Below, one piece after another: positions 1 through 8,313 of a stretch of DNA of 54,089 bases; position 1 is the stretch's first letter; each line of letters starts with the position of its first letter. The notes below the pieces were generated by a model. That model did no database searches. It was not told the DNA's origin and saw only the letters and a list, made by a program, of their open reading frames with translations. Source of the stretch: Chloroflexota bacterium (GTDB lineage: Bacteria; Chloroflexota; Anaerolineae; Aggregatilineales; Phototrophicaceae); the NCBI GenBank assembly GCA_026713245.1, contig JAPOOU010000144.1:1-54089 (forward strand). Direction: 5' to 3'. The position numbers and the translations under genes were made by a program.

Positions 1-79
1 GGAGCTTAGTAAGCCATTATGAGCTATTATGAGCTTTTGTTCTTATGCAGCGGTGACAGAGCTTGGTCGTAAATCGTGA

Positions 80-115
80 TTTTCAACAGAGTCTGATAGG
101 TCGCCCCTACAAGGC
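80..115 (-). repeat. Family C half element
   Basis: The stretch TTTTCAACAGAGTCTGATAG followed by GTCGCCCCTAC closely matches 37625-37656. Its TCGCCCCTAC end is the complement of the GTAGGGGCGA foot shared by the other family C copies at 2178-2312, 43719-43791 and 44691-44715. Confidence 0.6.
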
Positions 116-285
116 TCACTTTTCGTTGCGCGACTTACCTGGACTTACTGAGAGCACAGAGAAGAGTCTTTCATTTATAAAATTGTGAAATTGCGCTGCT
201 ATTTTGGATGCCGGTACAGGCATTTTTACCCATTAGCGCCAAGATCCTACGAGGAGTTCTGCCTTGAATAAAATCAAACTCGGTG

Positions 286-338
286 TTGACGGTCAGTGTC
301 GACGGGCTGTGTCTACGCGCCCTACGCGAGCCTCGGCG
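286..338 (+). repeat. Family A interspersed element
   Basis: It contains GACGGTCAGTGTC and then GTGTCTACGCGCCCTACGCG. The same words occur at 4136-4184, 37110-37161 (reverse), 37421-37489 (reverse), 47297-47353 and 48833-48871 (reverse), always outside genes. Confidence 0.65.
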
Positions 339-395
339 CCCTCGGTGGTTACGGAAAATGTGCTGCGATTGCTCGGCGCGCTGGAGCGCGTGTGA

Positions 396-423
396 TTGAC
401 TATACTAATGCCTGATGTATAAT
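396..423 (+). promoter_or_regulatory. Promoter of the HTH regulator
   Basis: TTGACT (396-401) and TATAAT (418-423) are separated by 16 bases. The -10 box overlaps the upstream ATG at 415, so transcription should begin near 430. That makes the ATG at 460 the likely start codon. Confidence 0.55.
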
Positions 424-459
424 CAGCGAACCTTATGTATTAATTCTGTTGCGCGCGAA

Positions 460-1083
460 ATGAATAGAAACGACTCTAGTGAATGGGTCAGCCTGCGACG
501 CGCCGCCGAAATACTCGGAGTGCATCCGGCGACGGTCCGCAACTGGGCGGAGAGCGGCAAGTTGCCCTTTCGGCGCACGGCTGGCAAACACCGGCGCTTC
601 AACGTGAACGACTTGCAGCACCATGCCCAATCCCAGGGCGATGTTCAGCCCGTGGAGCTGCAGGTGATCATTCAAAACGCCCTGGGTCAAACACGTATGC
701 AAGTGGGCGGATCTCAATTGGAGCAAGCGCCTTGGTATATCGCCATGAGCGATGACAGCAAGCAGCACTTGCGAAAGCAGGGCAGGCGCGTATTGGAATC
801 CATACGTGACTACGTAGCGGCGGGCGCGCCAGACAGTGGTCTGTCGGTGGCTATCAGACTGGGGAAAGACTACGCGACGCAACTGATCGAAGACGGACTA
901 AGTTTGCCGCAAGCCCTGCGCGGGTTCTTTTATTTTGGAGATTTTGTCCTGGACTCGATCTTGACCTGGTCGGAAGTTTCGCAGCCGCGCAATTCCTCGG
1001 AATGGTCGATGCATTTGCGCCAGGTCAATACCTTCATGCATGCTATGCTGCTCTCCATCGTCGAATTCTATGAAGCGGACTGA
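460..1083 (+). CDS. MerR/excisionase-type HTH protein
   Basis: Putative DNA-binding regulator of about 207 residues. The N-terminal part reads SLRRAAEILGVHPATVRNWA and continues into an SGKLPFRRTAGKHRRF-type wing, which is the winged-helix layout of the MerR/excisionase (HTH_17) group. The remaining 130 residues are mostly helical and form no domain I recognise; they may be a sensor or dimerisation module. An upstream ATG at 415 is in frame, but it sits inside the -10 box of a good promoter, so 460 is preferred. The gene overlaps the start of dprA by 14 bases, suggesting translational coupling. The target and signal cannot be read from the sequence. Confidence 0.75.
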   Translation: MNRNDSSEWVSLRRAAEILGVHPATVRNWAESGKLPFRRTAGKHRRFNVNDLQHHAQSQGDVQPVELQVIIQNALGQTRMQVGGSQLEQAPWYIAMSDDSKQHLRKQGRRVLESIRDYVAAGAPDSGLSVAIRLGKDYATQLIEDGLSLPQALRGFFYFGDFVLDSILTWSEVSQPRNSSEWSMHLRQVNTFMHAMLLSIVEFYEAD

Positions 1084-1966
1084 TGTTTCATCAAGGACAC
1101 AGTGGCTAGCGCTCAGCCTCTTGCCAAACATTGGCGCCAAGACCCTGCGCAATCTGCTCGCGCATTTTGACTGTGACCTGACCGCCGTCTTCAGCGCGGA
1201 CACGACTGAGTTGCGCAAGGTGCCGGGTATCGGCGCCAAGACCGCCCGCGAATTAAAAAACGCAGACCTCGCCAGGCTCGCGGATGAGCAGGCGCAATGG
1301 GAGGGCTGTGGCGTCCAGACGTTGACCGCGAATGACGCCCTGTATCCCGCGCGTCTCAAGGATGCGGATGATCATCCGCCGACGGTTTTCCTACGTGGTT
1401 GTCTTCAGCCGGAAGCCTGGAAGAATTGCTTGTCAATCGTTGGCACGCGCTACCCGTCGCAAGTGGCGAAGCTCCTGACGCTGCAACTGTCGATGAAACT
1501 GGCGCGGGCTGGCGTCACGATCGTTAGCGGCCTGGCGCTGGGCATTGATGCCGCGGCGCACGCCAGCGCCCTGGAAGTCGGCGGAACAAGTATCGCCGTT
1601 CTCGGCAGCGGCGTCCTCAACGTCTATCCGCCGCAGAACAGGTTGATCGCGGGTCGGATTCTCAAGTCGGGCGCCTTGCTAAGCGAGGTGCATCCGCGCC
1701 TGGCGCCCAACGCCCAGCGCCTGGTATCTCGCAATCGCATCATCAGCGCGCTTGGCGAGGCTGTGATCGTCGTCGAGTCCGACGCTGACGGAGGCGCCAT
1801 GCATAGCGCCCGTTTTGCCCGCGACCAAGGACGCAAGGTATTCACCTTTCGATTGCCTGCAAGCGGCAACCGGCAGTTGATGCGCGACGGCGCCGCTGTG
1901 CTGCCCAGCGACCTGGATCAAGCCCTCGGCTACTTGCTCAGTTGGATCGGCAAGCCCGATAGATGA
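1070..1966 (+). CDS. dprA: DNA-processing protein DprA (Smf)
   Basis: DprA binds incoming single-stranded DNA and loads RecA during natural transformation or other recombination. Residues 1-70 contain helix-hairpin-helix segments (LPNIGAKTLRNLL and VPGIGAKTARELK). The Rossmann-like core follows, with SIVGTRYPS, TIVSGLALGIDAAAH, GSGVLNVYPPQN, LVSRNRIISAL and VVESDADGGAMHSARFA, all typical DprA signatures. The protein stops soon after the core (298 residues), so the C-terminal winged helix found in many DprA proteins is absent. The ATG at 1070 lies inside the end of the HTH gene in another frame. This start gives the usual short N-terminus, whereas the upstream ATG at 1040 only adds low-complexity residues. 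Confidence 0.93.
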   Translation: MKRTDVSSRTQWLALSLLPNIGAKTLRNLLAHFDCDLTAVFSADTTELRKVPGIGAKTARELKNADLARLADEQAQWEGCGVQTLTANDALYPARLKDADDHPPTVFLRGCLQPEAWKNCLSIVGTRYPSQVAKLLTLQLSMKLARAGVTIVSGLALGIDAAAHASALEVGGTSIAVLGSGVLNVYPPQNRLIAGRILKSGALLSEVHPRLAPNAQRLVSRNRIISALGEAVIVVESDADGGAMHSARFARDQGRKVFTFRLPASGNRQLMRDGAAVLPSDLDQALGYLLSWIGKPDR

Positions 1967-2061
1967 ACCTGCGCAGGGGGCCCGATTGACTTTTTCGTCT
2001 CCGATGCCGCATGGAAACAGCGTTTGCCGTCTAGTTATCGATTGGATACTGGAGATTCGCA

Positions 2062-2155
2062 TGTAGCCGCTCGGCGGCAGCGAAATGGTCCCAGGAATGT
2101 CGCGCTCACGCAAAATCGTAAGCCATCCCGTCGCATGAGCGACGCGGTTTACGTA
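2062..2155 (+). repeat. Family B REP-like element
   Basis: It starts with TGTAGCCGCTCGGCGGC, a GTAG foot followed by a GCCGC/GCGGC hairpin. It ends with a second hairpin, GTCGC-ATGA-GCGAC, inside an outer CGTAAGCC/GGTTTACG pair. Related copies are at 43573-43657, 47191-47275 and 54041-54089. Confidence 0.7.
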
Positions 2156-2177
2156 AACAGTAGCGTACTGAATTCGG

Positions 2178-2312
2178 TTGAAACTGAGAACAACAGCCAC
2201 CTGACAGCCGGTAGGGGCGATCCGATGGATCGCCCGACGAATAGCTGCTGAACGAATATCGGGCGGCTCACCGCTGCGGGTAGACACCTACTAGGAGGTC
2301 TGTCGCCCCTAC
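2178..2312. repeat. Family C composite element (BIME-like)
   Basis: The first 40 bases, ending GCCGGTAGGG, are nearly the same as 21918-21957. The part from 2213 is bounded by GTAGGGGCGATCC-GAT-GGATCGCCC on the left and TCGCCCCTAC on the right. Its two ends are therefore inverted copies of one GTAG-footed hairpin. Confidence 0.65.
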
Positions 2313-2408
2313 CAGATCGTTGGTATTTTGGGTTAAGGATCTCGTGTCGCGGATTGGTTACGAAGTATTCAAACTGAAAAGGATACACTACATTCGCGAA
2401 TAGAACAT

Positions 2409-2438
2409 TTGACATACAAACATATGTTCGTGTATACT
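2409..2438 (+). promoter_or_regulatory. lexA promoter
   Basis: TTGACA (2409-2414) and TATACT (2433-2438) are separated by 18 bases. The LexA operator lies in the spacer. About 80 bases of leader precede the ATG at 2521. Confidence 0.8.
2417..2430 (+). promoter_or_regulatory. SOS box (LexA operator)
   Basis: CAAACATATGTTCG differs at one position from the perfect palindrome CGAACATATGTTCG, which fits the Gram-positive-type consensus CGAAC-N4-GTTCG. It lies between the -35 and -10 boxes of lexA, as expected for autorepression. Confidence 0.8.
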
Positions 2439-2520
2439 ATGATATAGTTGGAAAAATGAATGCTCCAATAGCAGCGCAGGTTGGCGATCAGTTGGGCAGG
2501 TGAGATGCGGGGGTTAACCC

Positions 2521-3201
2521 ATGAAGGACTTCAAGAAGCTGTCGCGACGGCAGCAAAACATGCTTCGGTTCATGTCCGAATACACGGGGAAACGCGGCTT
2601 CCCGCCGACGATCCGCGAAATCGGAGAAAGGTGTGATATCGCCTCGACTTCGGTGGTCAACTACAACCTCAACAAACTGGTTGACGCCGGGTACTTGCTA
2701 CGATCGGGGAAGGTGTCGCGCGGGCTGCGCATCATAGGCGATATTCCCGGCGTCACGCCTCTGCCCAGACTTGGGACAAACAGCAACTCTCCACGCGTCG
2801 CGCTGGTCGGGCGGATTGCCGCGGGCGAACCGATTTCCCTGCCGGAAGATATCGGGCATCATATTGACGAAGATGACTACGTCGCTGTCCCGCAGGAATT
2901 TCTGCAGGGCTTCGACGAGAACGAAGTATTCGCCTTGACCGTTCGCGGCGACTCGATGATTGACTCGATGATCCAGGACGGCGACATCGTTATTCTGCGA
3001 CAGCAGAGTACCGCAGATAATGGCGAAATGGTTGCGGCCTGGCTGCCCGAGGACAGCGAAACGACGCTCAAGCACTTTTATCGTGAATCTGATTCCATTC
3101 GGCTGCAACCGGCGAACGCGGCTTATGATCCGATTTTCGTTCACCCGGCGAATTGCCAAATCAAGGGAAAAGTACTGTCTGTCATGCGCAGCTACGGCTA
3201 G
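2521..3201 (+). CDS. lexA: SOS repressor LexA
   Basis: LexA represses DNA-damage genes until RecA filaments trigger its self-cleavage. Residues 1-70 are the winged helix-turn-helix (GFPPTIREIGERCDIAS, then SVVNYNLNKLVDAGYL). Residues 90-226 are the S24 peptidase domain. The cleavage site is Ala101-Gly102 (RIAAGEP), the nucleophile is Ser145 (RGDSMID) and the general base is Lys184 (TTLKHF). All three are intact, so the protein should be cleavable. At 226 residues it is longer than the E. coli protein (202), mainly in the linker. The operator lies inside its own promoter. There is only a weak G-rich ribosome site (2509-2513). It is convergent with the transglycosylase gene, 24 bases away. Confidence 0.96.
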   Translation: MKDFKKLSRRQQNMLRFMSEYTGKRGFPPTIREIGERCDIASTSVVNYNLNKLVDAGYLLRSGKVSRGLRIIGDIPGVTPLPRLGTNSNSPRVALVGRIAAGEPISLPEDIGHHIDEDDYVAVPQEFLQGFDENEVFALTVRGDSMIDSMIQDGDIVILRQQSTADNGEMVAAWLPEDSETTLKHFYRESDSIRLQPANAAYDPIFVHPANCQIKGKVLSVMRSYG

Positions 3202-3225
3202 CCGCTATACGCCGCAAAACAAGGA

Positions 3226-3969
3226 CTACTTGGCCAGTTCCCGGCGCGCGCTCTGGCACAGACGACTTCCTCCCGCTTCGAGCCACAAATCGAGCGTCTC
3301 GCTCCGGGCGCTTCCGGCCGCGGCGTCACTATATATGCCAACACCCCAGCGATAATAGTTTTGCGTCTCCCGCGGCCAACGTTCACGCGGCTGGCTGATA
3401 GCGCCGGGTCCGCCATTGTAACAGGCTAGAGCCAGTCCAATCACGCTGTCCGAGGCGCCAAAACAATAATTCAGATAGGTCGCGCCGCGCCGGGCATTGG
3501 TATCGGGATCCAGCATGTCTTCGTCGGCGGAAAAATGAAAAGGCATGACCTGGAACAAGCCACGCGCGCCGGCGCCGCTGACGACAGTAGGGTGGCCGCA
3601 AGATTCGATTTGCATAATCGTCGCCAGCAGGTCGCGATCCACGGTGTATTGATATGCCCATTCGTTGATTTTGCCCGACCAATGCTGTACAGAGGGCGCG
3701 AAGAATGCGGGCAACTGGCCCTGATTGCCCGGCCGCATAACGGCTATTCCGCGTTTGGCAAGATGAGCGGCATCGTCCCAGACCGGCATCGTCGCCATAA
3801 CAAGCGCCAGGACGACGGGCAGCCAAAGCGGGATGTAGAAGACTTGATTTCGCTTAATGAGCAGAGGGCCGCGGCGAAGCTGTCGCCGGCACAGCCCCAG
3901 CAAACGCAGCAACTGATCGCGGATGACTCGAAACTGTCTTTTGAGCAATTGCGTTGATCGCCGCGTCAT
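3226..3969 (-). CDS. Membrane-anchored lytic transglycosylase (SLT domain)
   Basis: It probably cleaves the glycan strands of peptidoglycan outside the membrane. The first 40 residues are very basic. One membrane segment follows at about 45-62 (YIPLWLPVVLALVMATMPVW), so the enzyme domain is exported and tethered. The GH23/SLT core is clear: IMQIESCGHP with catalytic Glu122, then GAGARGLFQVMPFHF, NARRGATYLNYCF, ALACYNGGPGA and ETQNYYRWG. The protein (247 residues) is one anchor plus one catalytic domain, with no LysM or SH3 domain. It stands alone, convergent with lexA. Its upstream side is a 560-base repeat region. Confidence 0.92.
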   Translation of the reverse strand: MTRRSTQLLKRQFRVIRDQLLRLLGLCRRQLRRGPLLIKRNQVFYIPLWLPVVLALVMATMPVWDDAAHLAKRGIAVMRPGNQGQLPAFFAPSVQHWSGKINEWAYQYTVDRDLLATIMQIESCGHPTVVSGAGARGLFQVMPFHFSADEDMLDPDTNARRGATYLNYCFGASDSVIGLALACYNGGPGAISQPRERWPRETQNYYRWGVGIYSDAAAGSARSETLDLWLEAGGSRLCQSARRELAK

Positions 3970-4135
3970 AATCTATTTACCCTGACTCGCCCCACCAGCA
4001 ATGGTAGAACAGCGCTTTGACGCCTGTCAATCCCGCCGGCTTTCGTGCGCGCAAATCTGACTATTGGCAATTAATCACCGAGGACACCGAGATTTAACCT
4101 CTTGCCCGCCACAAATGTAGCAACGCAGGGGTGTT

Positions 4136-4184
4136 TGACGGTCAGTGTCGGCGGTCAGTGTCTACGCGACCTACGCGACCCGTT
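4136..4184 (+). repeat. Family A interspersed element
   Basis: This copy shows the internal structure of the family best. CGGTCAGTGTC occurs twice and CTACGCGAC occurs twice in tandem. Confidence 0.65.
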
Positions 4185-4450
4185 GAATCGCATGCAAATC
4201 ACAAGTCATTTTCACGGGCGACTCACAAGTCGCTGTTGAAGAACCTCTTCAGCCCCCACCGGGGTCCCATAAAGAGGGAGGGGCTTTAACGGCTCATTAT
4301 CGGTCATAACGCTCCCCTTCCCTCCTTGTGGGGCCAGGGGCCGGGGGATGAGGGGTGGAAATACAGCTGCATACACCGCAGTTCCGAATAAGCCCTACAT
4401 ACTCCAGATATGTGTGACATGCGACATATAATTGTTCTGGCGCGTTTGCC

Positions 4451-4478
4451 TTGTCAAATGGTCCGCTGTCAATAGAAT
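4451..4478 (+). promoter_or_regulatory. Promoter of the homocysteine methyltransferase gene
   Basis: TTGTCA (4451-4456) and TAGAAT (4473-4478) are 16 bases apart. The transcript would start near 4485, which rules out the alternative TTG start at 4451. The remaining leader of about 50 bases is too short for a SAM riboswitch, and none of its motifs is visible. Confidence 0.5.
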
Positions 4479-4534
4479 GGCTCTCGCTTTTGCGCTACAC
4501 TATCTGCCATGCTTACCATGCCAAGAGACAAACC

Positions 4535-6412
4535 ATGAGCAAACTGCCGTTTCGTGACCGTCTACAATTGCCCCGGCCGTTGCTGGCGGATGGCGCGATG
4601 GGCACGATGTTGCATCAAGAATCTGACGCCCGCGCCGACGCCTGCTTCGATGCCATGAATGTCGAAGCGCCCGAAGTGGTGCTCGCCGTTCACAAAGCTT
4701 ATATCGAAGCCGGGGCCGATCTTGTCGAAACGAATACTTTCGGCGCGAATGTTTTCAAACTTGGCAATGCCGGTCGCGCGCCCTTGGTCGAACGCTACAA
4801 CCAGCGTGGGGTCGAGTTGGCGCGTTTGGCGATAGCGGAAAGTGGCCGGGGCGATCTCTATATCGGCGGTTCGGTCGGTCCTTTGGGCGTCGGCGTTTCT
4901 CCCTATGGTCGACTGTCGCAGGAAGAAGCGATTGAGGCTTATACCGAACAACTGACCGCATTGGTCGCGGCGGGCGTCGACGTCATCGTCTTTGAGACCT
5001 TCAACGAACATCGCGAGCTGATATTGGCGGTCAGGGTATTGCAGGACATAGATCCGAACCTGCCCGTTATCGCGCAGAGCACCTTTTATCACGAGAACCT
5101 AAGTTACGCCGGTTTCCCGCCGGCGCGGGTGGCGAACGATCTGTACAAGGCGGGCGTTGACGTCATCGGCGTCAATTGCGGCAGCGGGCCGGCTGGCATC
5201 GCCGAGGTGCTGCAGCAGATGTCTTATGCCATACCGGAAGCGCGCTTTTCCGCCATGCCAAATGCCGGTTTCCCCGAGGTGACGGGCGGCAGAATCCTCT
5301 ATCCGGCAAGCGCCGAGTACTTCGGCGATTGCGCCGCGGCGCTGGTCGAATTCGGCGCTTCGATCATCGGCGGTTGCTGCGGCACCCGGCCCGAACACAT
5401 CGCGGCCATGCGCGCCGCGCTCGACGATCCTTCCGGTCATGTCGTTGACTTGCACGTGAGTGACGTCTATGTTCATCACGAGGTGATGGATCCCGACCAT
5501 CCGACCGAGTTGTCCGATCGCTTGAGCGATGGCCAGTTTACGGTGACCGTCGAGATGGCGCCGCCCCGCAGCTATCACACTGAAGCCCTGTTGCGGGCGG
5601 CGCGCCGATTGCGGTCGGCGGGCGCCGACTTGATTAACGTGGCCGATACCCCCGCCGCCCGTATGAAAATGAGCGCTTGGGCGGTGGCGCATCTGCTGCA
5701 ATCGCAGATCGGCATCGAAACGGTTTTGCACTTCCCCACGCGAGGACGCAATATGCTGCGCGTGCAAGGCGATTTGCTGGCGTCGCACGCCCTGGGCCTG
5801 CGCAATCTGTTCGTTGTCATGGGCGACCCCACCCGGATCGGCGATTTTCCCGATGCCAGCGATGTCTATGATGTGGCGCCCTCCCGTTTGATTGATGTCA
5901 TCAAAGGGGGCATGAATCAAGGCGTGGACATGGCTGGGCACAGCATCGGCAAACCCAGTAATTTCACGGTGGGCTGCGCGCTTAATATGGGCGCGGACGA
6001 TATCGACCACGAGATTAGAATTCTCAAGAAAAAGCTGGAAGCCGGCGCCGATTTCGCGCTGGGTCAAGCGATTTTCGAGCCGGGGCGTATTCAGCGCTTC
6101 CATGAACGCTTCTTGGAGCTGGAGGGCCGACCCTTCGAGCTGCCCGTGCTGATAGCGATCATGCCCTTGCACAGCCCGCGCCAGGCTCGTTTTTTGAATA
6201 ACGAAGTTCCCGGTATCACTATCCCCGAAGCCATCATGAGGCGCGTCTCGCAGGCTGGGGACGACGCGCCGAGCGCCGGTGTAGAGATCGCTAAGGAGTT
6301 GCTGGATCAAATGGCTGGTCTGGTGCAAGGCGCTTACATCATTCCTTCCCACAGCGACTACGATCGCGCGGCGGAAGTCGTCGCTTATATCAAAGGAAAC
6401 GAGAGGACATAG
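4535..6412 (+). CDS. Bifunctional homocysteine S-methyltransferase / 5,10-methylenetetrahydrofolate reductase
   Basis: A two-domain methionine/one-carbon enzyme of 625 residues, the same architecture as B. subtilis YitJ. Residues 1-300 are a homocysteine S-methyltransferase (LLADGAMGTML start, TNTFGAN, ETFNE). The zinc-binding cysteines are present: Cys215 in VNCGSG and Cys281-Cys282 in GGCCGTRPEH. Residues 330-620 are a MetF-type reductase barrel (VTVEMAPPRS, then MGDP, FTVGCALNM, ADFALGQAIFE, MPLHSPRQARFL). Together they could reduce methylene-THF and methylate homocysteine. ATG 4535 starts the usual N-terminus. The response-regulator gene begins six bases after its stop, so the two probably share a transcript. 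Confidence 0.93.
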   Translation: MSKLPFRDRLQLPRPLLADGAMGTMLHQESDARADACFDAMNVEAPEVVLAVHKAYIEAGADLVETNTFGANVFKLGNAGRAPLVERYNQRGVELARLAIAESGRGDLYIGGSVGPLGVGVSPYGRLSQEEAIEAYTEQLTALVAAGVDVIVFETFNEHRELILAVRVLQDIDPNLPVIAQSTFYHENLSYAGFPPARVANDLYKAGVDVIGVNCGSGPAGIAEVLQQMSYAIPEARFSAMPNAGFPEVTGGRILYPASAEYFGDCAAALVEFGASIIGGCCGTRPEHIAAMRAALDDPSGHVVDLHVSDVYVHHEVMDPDHPTELSDRLSDGQFTVTVEMAPPRSYHTEALLRAARRLRSAGADLINVADTPAARMKMSAWAVAHLLQSQIGIETVLHFPTRGRNMLRVQGDLLASHALGLRNLFVVMGDPTRIGDFPDASDVYDVAPSRLIDVIKGGMNQGVDMAGHSIGKPSNFTVGCALNMGADDIDHEIRILKKKLEAGADFALGQAIFEPGRIQRFHERFLELEGRPFELPVLIAIMPLHSPRQARFLNNEVPGITIPEAIMRRVSQAGDDAPSAGVEIAKELLDQMAGLVQGAYIIPSHSDYDRAAEVVAYIKGNERT

Positions 6413-6418
6413 CTGACG

Positions 6419-7249
6419 ATGAGCCGCCGGACGCAGGCGAGGCAGCGGAAAGGAAGTGGGGCGCGATCTCCCCGAAGAGCGGCCAAGACGGTGGTCCGAA
6501 ACTGCGGAATCGGTGAAGTCGATCTGCGCGTTGCGATCATCGACAGTGACCGCTACGCGCTGAATGCCATAAACGCTTATCTCGCCTGGGATCGTCGGAC
6601 GCGAGTCGTCTTGAAGACGGACTATTTGGCCGAGCTTAGGGCCAAGCTTGATGAATGGCGCGAGTTTGCATATCCGGATGTGGTGATTCTCGATGCCAAC
6701 TATATAGATGGCGTTGGCAGTTTATTCTCCGCCATAAGCGAACTGCGCCGGTCGATTCCAGGCGTGATGGTGATATGTCTGGCGCAGATAGTTGACTTGA
6801 ACAGGATGTTTGAAGCGATTAATGGCGGCGCGCGCGCTTTTTTCCTAAAGGATGACCTTAGGCTGCATATCGGTTGGGCGCTCTATTTTTCGGCGATTGT
6901 CGACAAGCGCTGTTTCTTCATCAGCAGCGGCTTGGTCGATGCCTGCAAAAAGCTCAGCCATGCGCGCCTGCGCGATACAAAGTTGCTGCCCGGACCGCGA
7001 AACTACCCGGGATTAACCCCGCGCCTGCGCGAGGCGATCATACTCTATGCCATCGAAGGCATGCGTCCGCGACTGATCGCGCACGAGATGGGCATCAGCG
7101 AGATCACAGTGCGCGACTACATCAAGAAGGCTTATCGAATCCTCGAATCCGCCGCCGACGATTGCGACTATCCCGCGGACATGAGCCAGCAGGAAGTCGC
7201 CTTTATGCGCTTAACCGCGCTGGATGCAATCGCAATCGAATGTGATTAG
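6419..7249 (+). CDS. NarL/FixJ-like response regulator
   Basis: Residues 1-35 are a basic extension. The receiver-like domain (about 36-160) has the acidic pair IIDSD, the likely phospho-acceptor Asp in VVILDANYIDG and the conserved Lys in FFLKDD. The C-terminal LuxR-type HTH reads LTPRLREAIILYAIEGM, then IAHEMGISEITVRDYIKKAY. This is a two-component-type transcription factor whose partner kinase is not in the window. The start lies six bases after the BHMT-MetF stop, so the two are likely co-transcribed. A regulatory link to methionine or folate metabolism is possible but only inferred. The tail (about 235-276) is acidic and unassigned. Confidence 0.85.
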   Translation: MSRRTQARQRKGSGARSPRRAAKTVVRNCGIGEVDLRVAIIDSDRYALNAINAYLAWDRRTRVVLKTDYLAELRAKLDEWREFAYPDVVILDANYIDGVGSLFSAISELRRSIPGVMVICLAQIVDLNRMFEAINGGARAFFLKDDLRLHIGWALYFSAIVDKRCFFISSGLVDACKKLSHARLRDTKLLPGPRNYPGLTPRLREAIILYAIEGMRPRLIAHEMGISEITVRDYIKKAYRILESAADDCDYPADMSQQEVAFMRLTALDAIAIECD

Positions 7250-7281
7250 GCAGGGGAAGGGAAATCGGGCCTGTCTTTGGA

Positions 7282-8313
7282 TCAGGTTATCTGCGAACAG
7301 GTCTCGGATGGATCTGGATCCTCGGGCTCGGCTTTGTCGATGGCTTCTGGGGGCCGCGTATTGCGCACCTGTTTTCGGGTCAGCAGTACCGACTGATCGT
7401 CTTCGCTTTTCAGCGCCTCGGGTACGTGTACGCGCTCCTCTTCCAGGTAGGTCTTAAGCGCGCCGCTGAATGACTGCACGGGCGCTCGATCGCCATATTG
7501 ATGGCGCAGATCGAGCAGATTGTTCATCAGCCACAGGAATAGATCGCCCTCGGTACGCGCTGTATGCTTGCCCTTGGCTAGCTCAAGCACACGGTATTTG
7601 CGAATCAATTGAATAGCCGGCTCATAGACATGGTGATACCAATCGGCGGTCACTTCTTCCGTCGTCAAGGGATGGCCTTCGACTTTTTCCTGGACGCGTT
7701 CGTGCAGGAAGATATAGCCCATCAACTCGTGATAACGCGCTGGCGCGGTAAGTTCAATCGACTCGTGACCAGGCACCGCGCGCGACAAGCCGGTTTCTTC
7801 CAGGAAGTTGGCATAGGCCTCCACGGTCTCGATTTCCCGGTCGCTCATTCTCGGCCGCAGCGGCACTGTCGTGGGCAACTCGATCACATGCGCCTGTATC
7901 GTCTTGCTGCCCAGCTGGTGCGCCACAGAAACGCGGTGATTGCCGTCACGGACGAAATAGACTTCGCCGACCTTGTAAAGCTCGATTGGCGGCGGGCCTT
8001 CCAGGCTATTCGCCAGGGCGTAAATCCGGCTCCAGCGCTCTTGCATCTCGGCTTTCTTGGGCAGAAATGACGCCGTAAAGTCCTTGTAGCGCCCGACGCT
8101 GCCTGCGATCTGATTCAACGGCACATCGTGTACGCCCTGGTAATGTTCCTCATGAAGATGCAAGCGGCTGCGAATTTCGTCAAAGTTCAGCAACTCGTTA
8201 TGTTTGCCAGTGAAATGGTGCAGTATTTCTTGCCAGAACGCCTTGTTGCGTACCGAGCGGAATTTGCTTATCCCTTCGTTGTAGCTGGTGCGGAACGTAT
8301 TCTCGTTTGCCAT
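7282..8313 (-). CDS. ParB/sulfiredoxin-fold-like protein of unknown function
   Basis: A 343-residue soluble protein. Its centre has a ParB-N-like pattern: VPLNQIAGSVGRYKDF, then PPIELYKVGEVYFVRDGNHR and VSVAHQLGSKTIQAHVIELP. The DGNHR word resembles the GxxR/DGHHR pocket of ParB-like nucleotide-binding folds. The C-terminal half (HELMGYIFLHERVQEK, WYHHVYEPAIQLIRKY, GDLFLWLMNNL) looks like a DUF4032-type protein, as far as I can judge without a search. The ATG at 8313 has a good AGAGGA ribosome site. The longer frame from 8565 has no such site and runs through likely promoter DNA. It is not next to parA or chromosome-partition genes, so a partition role is unlikely. Confidence 0.72.
   Translation of the reverse strand: MANENTFRTSYNEGISKFRSVRNKAFWQEILHHFTGKHNELLNFDEIRSRLHLHEEHYQGVHDVPLNQIAGSVGRYKDFTASFLPKKAEMQERWSRIYALANSLEGPPPIELYKVGEVYFVRDGNHRVSVAHQLGSKTIQAHVIELPTTVPLRPRMSDREIETVEAYANFLEETGLSRAVPGHESIELTAPARYHELMGYIFLHERVQEKVEGHPLTTEEVTADWYHHVYEPAIQLIRKYRVLELAKGKHTARTEGDLFLWLMNNLLDLRHQYGDRAPVQSFSGALKTYLEEERVHVPEALKSEDDQSVLLTRKQVRNTRPPEAIDKAEPEDPDPSETCSQIT

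Larger units (their letters stand above)
1..459. other. Intergenic region with dispersed repeats
   Basis: No gene is supported here. The stretch starts with two copies of ATTATGAGCT (about 17-36). It then carries a family C half element (80-115), which reads TCGCCCCTAC at its end, and a family A element (286-338). A promoter for the HTH gene lies at its right edge (396-423). Confidence 0.6.
1967..2408. other. Repeat-filled intergenic region upstream of lexA
   Basis: No gene is supported. The stretch carries a family B element (2062-2155) and a long family C element (2178-2312). It runs into the lexA promoter at 2409. Confidence 0.6.
3970..4534. other. Intergenic region with repeat A and G/C-rich inverted repeats
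   Basis: No gene is supported. It holds a CACCGAGGACACCGAG repeat-like word near 4078, a family A element (4136-4184) and G/C-rich arms AGCCCC...GGGGCT (about 4250-4286). A further C/G-rich stretch lies at about 4313-4358. The promoter of the methionine gene is at 4451-4478. Confidence 0.55.

Noticed and set aside
4400-4534. SAM riboswitch upstream of the methionine gene
   Set aside because: A promoter at 4451-4478 leaves only about 50 bases of leader, and no SAM-box words are present.
5099-6352. Reverse ORF of 417 codons
   Set aside because: It is the antisense of the BHMT-MetF gene and has no domain.
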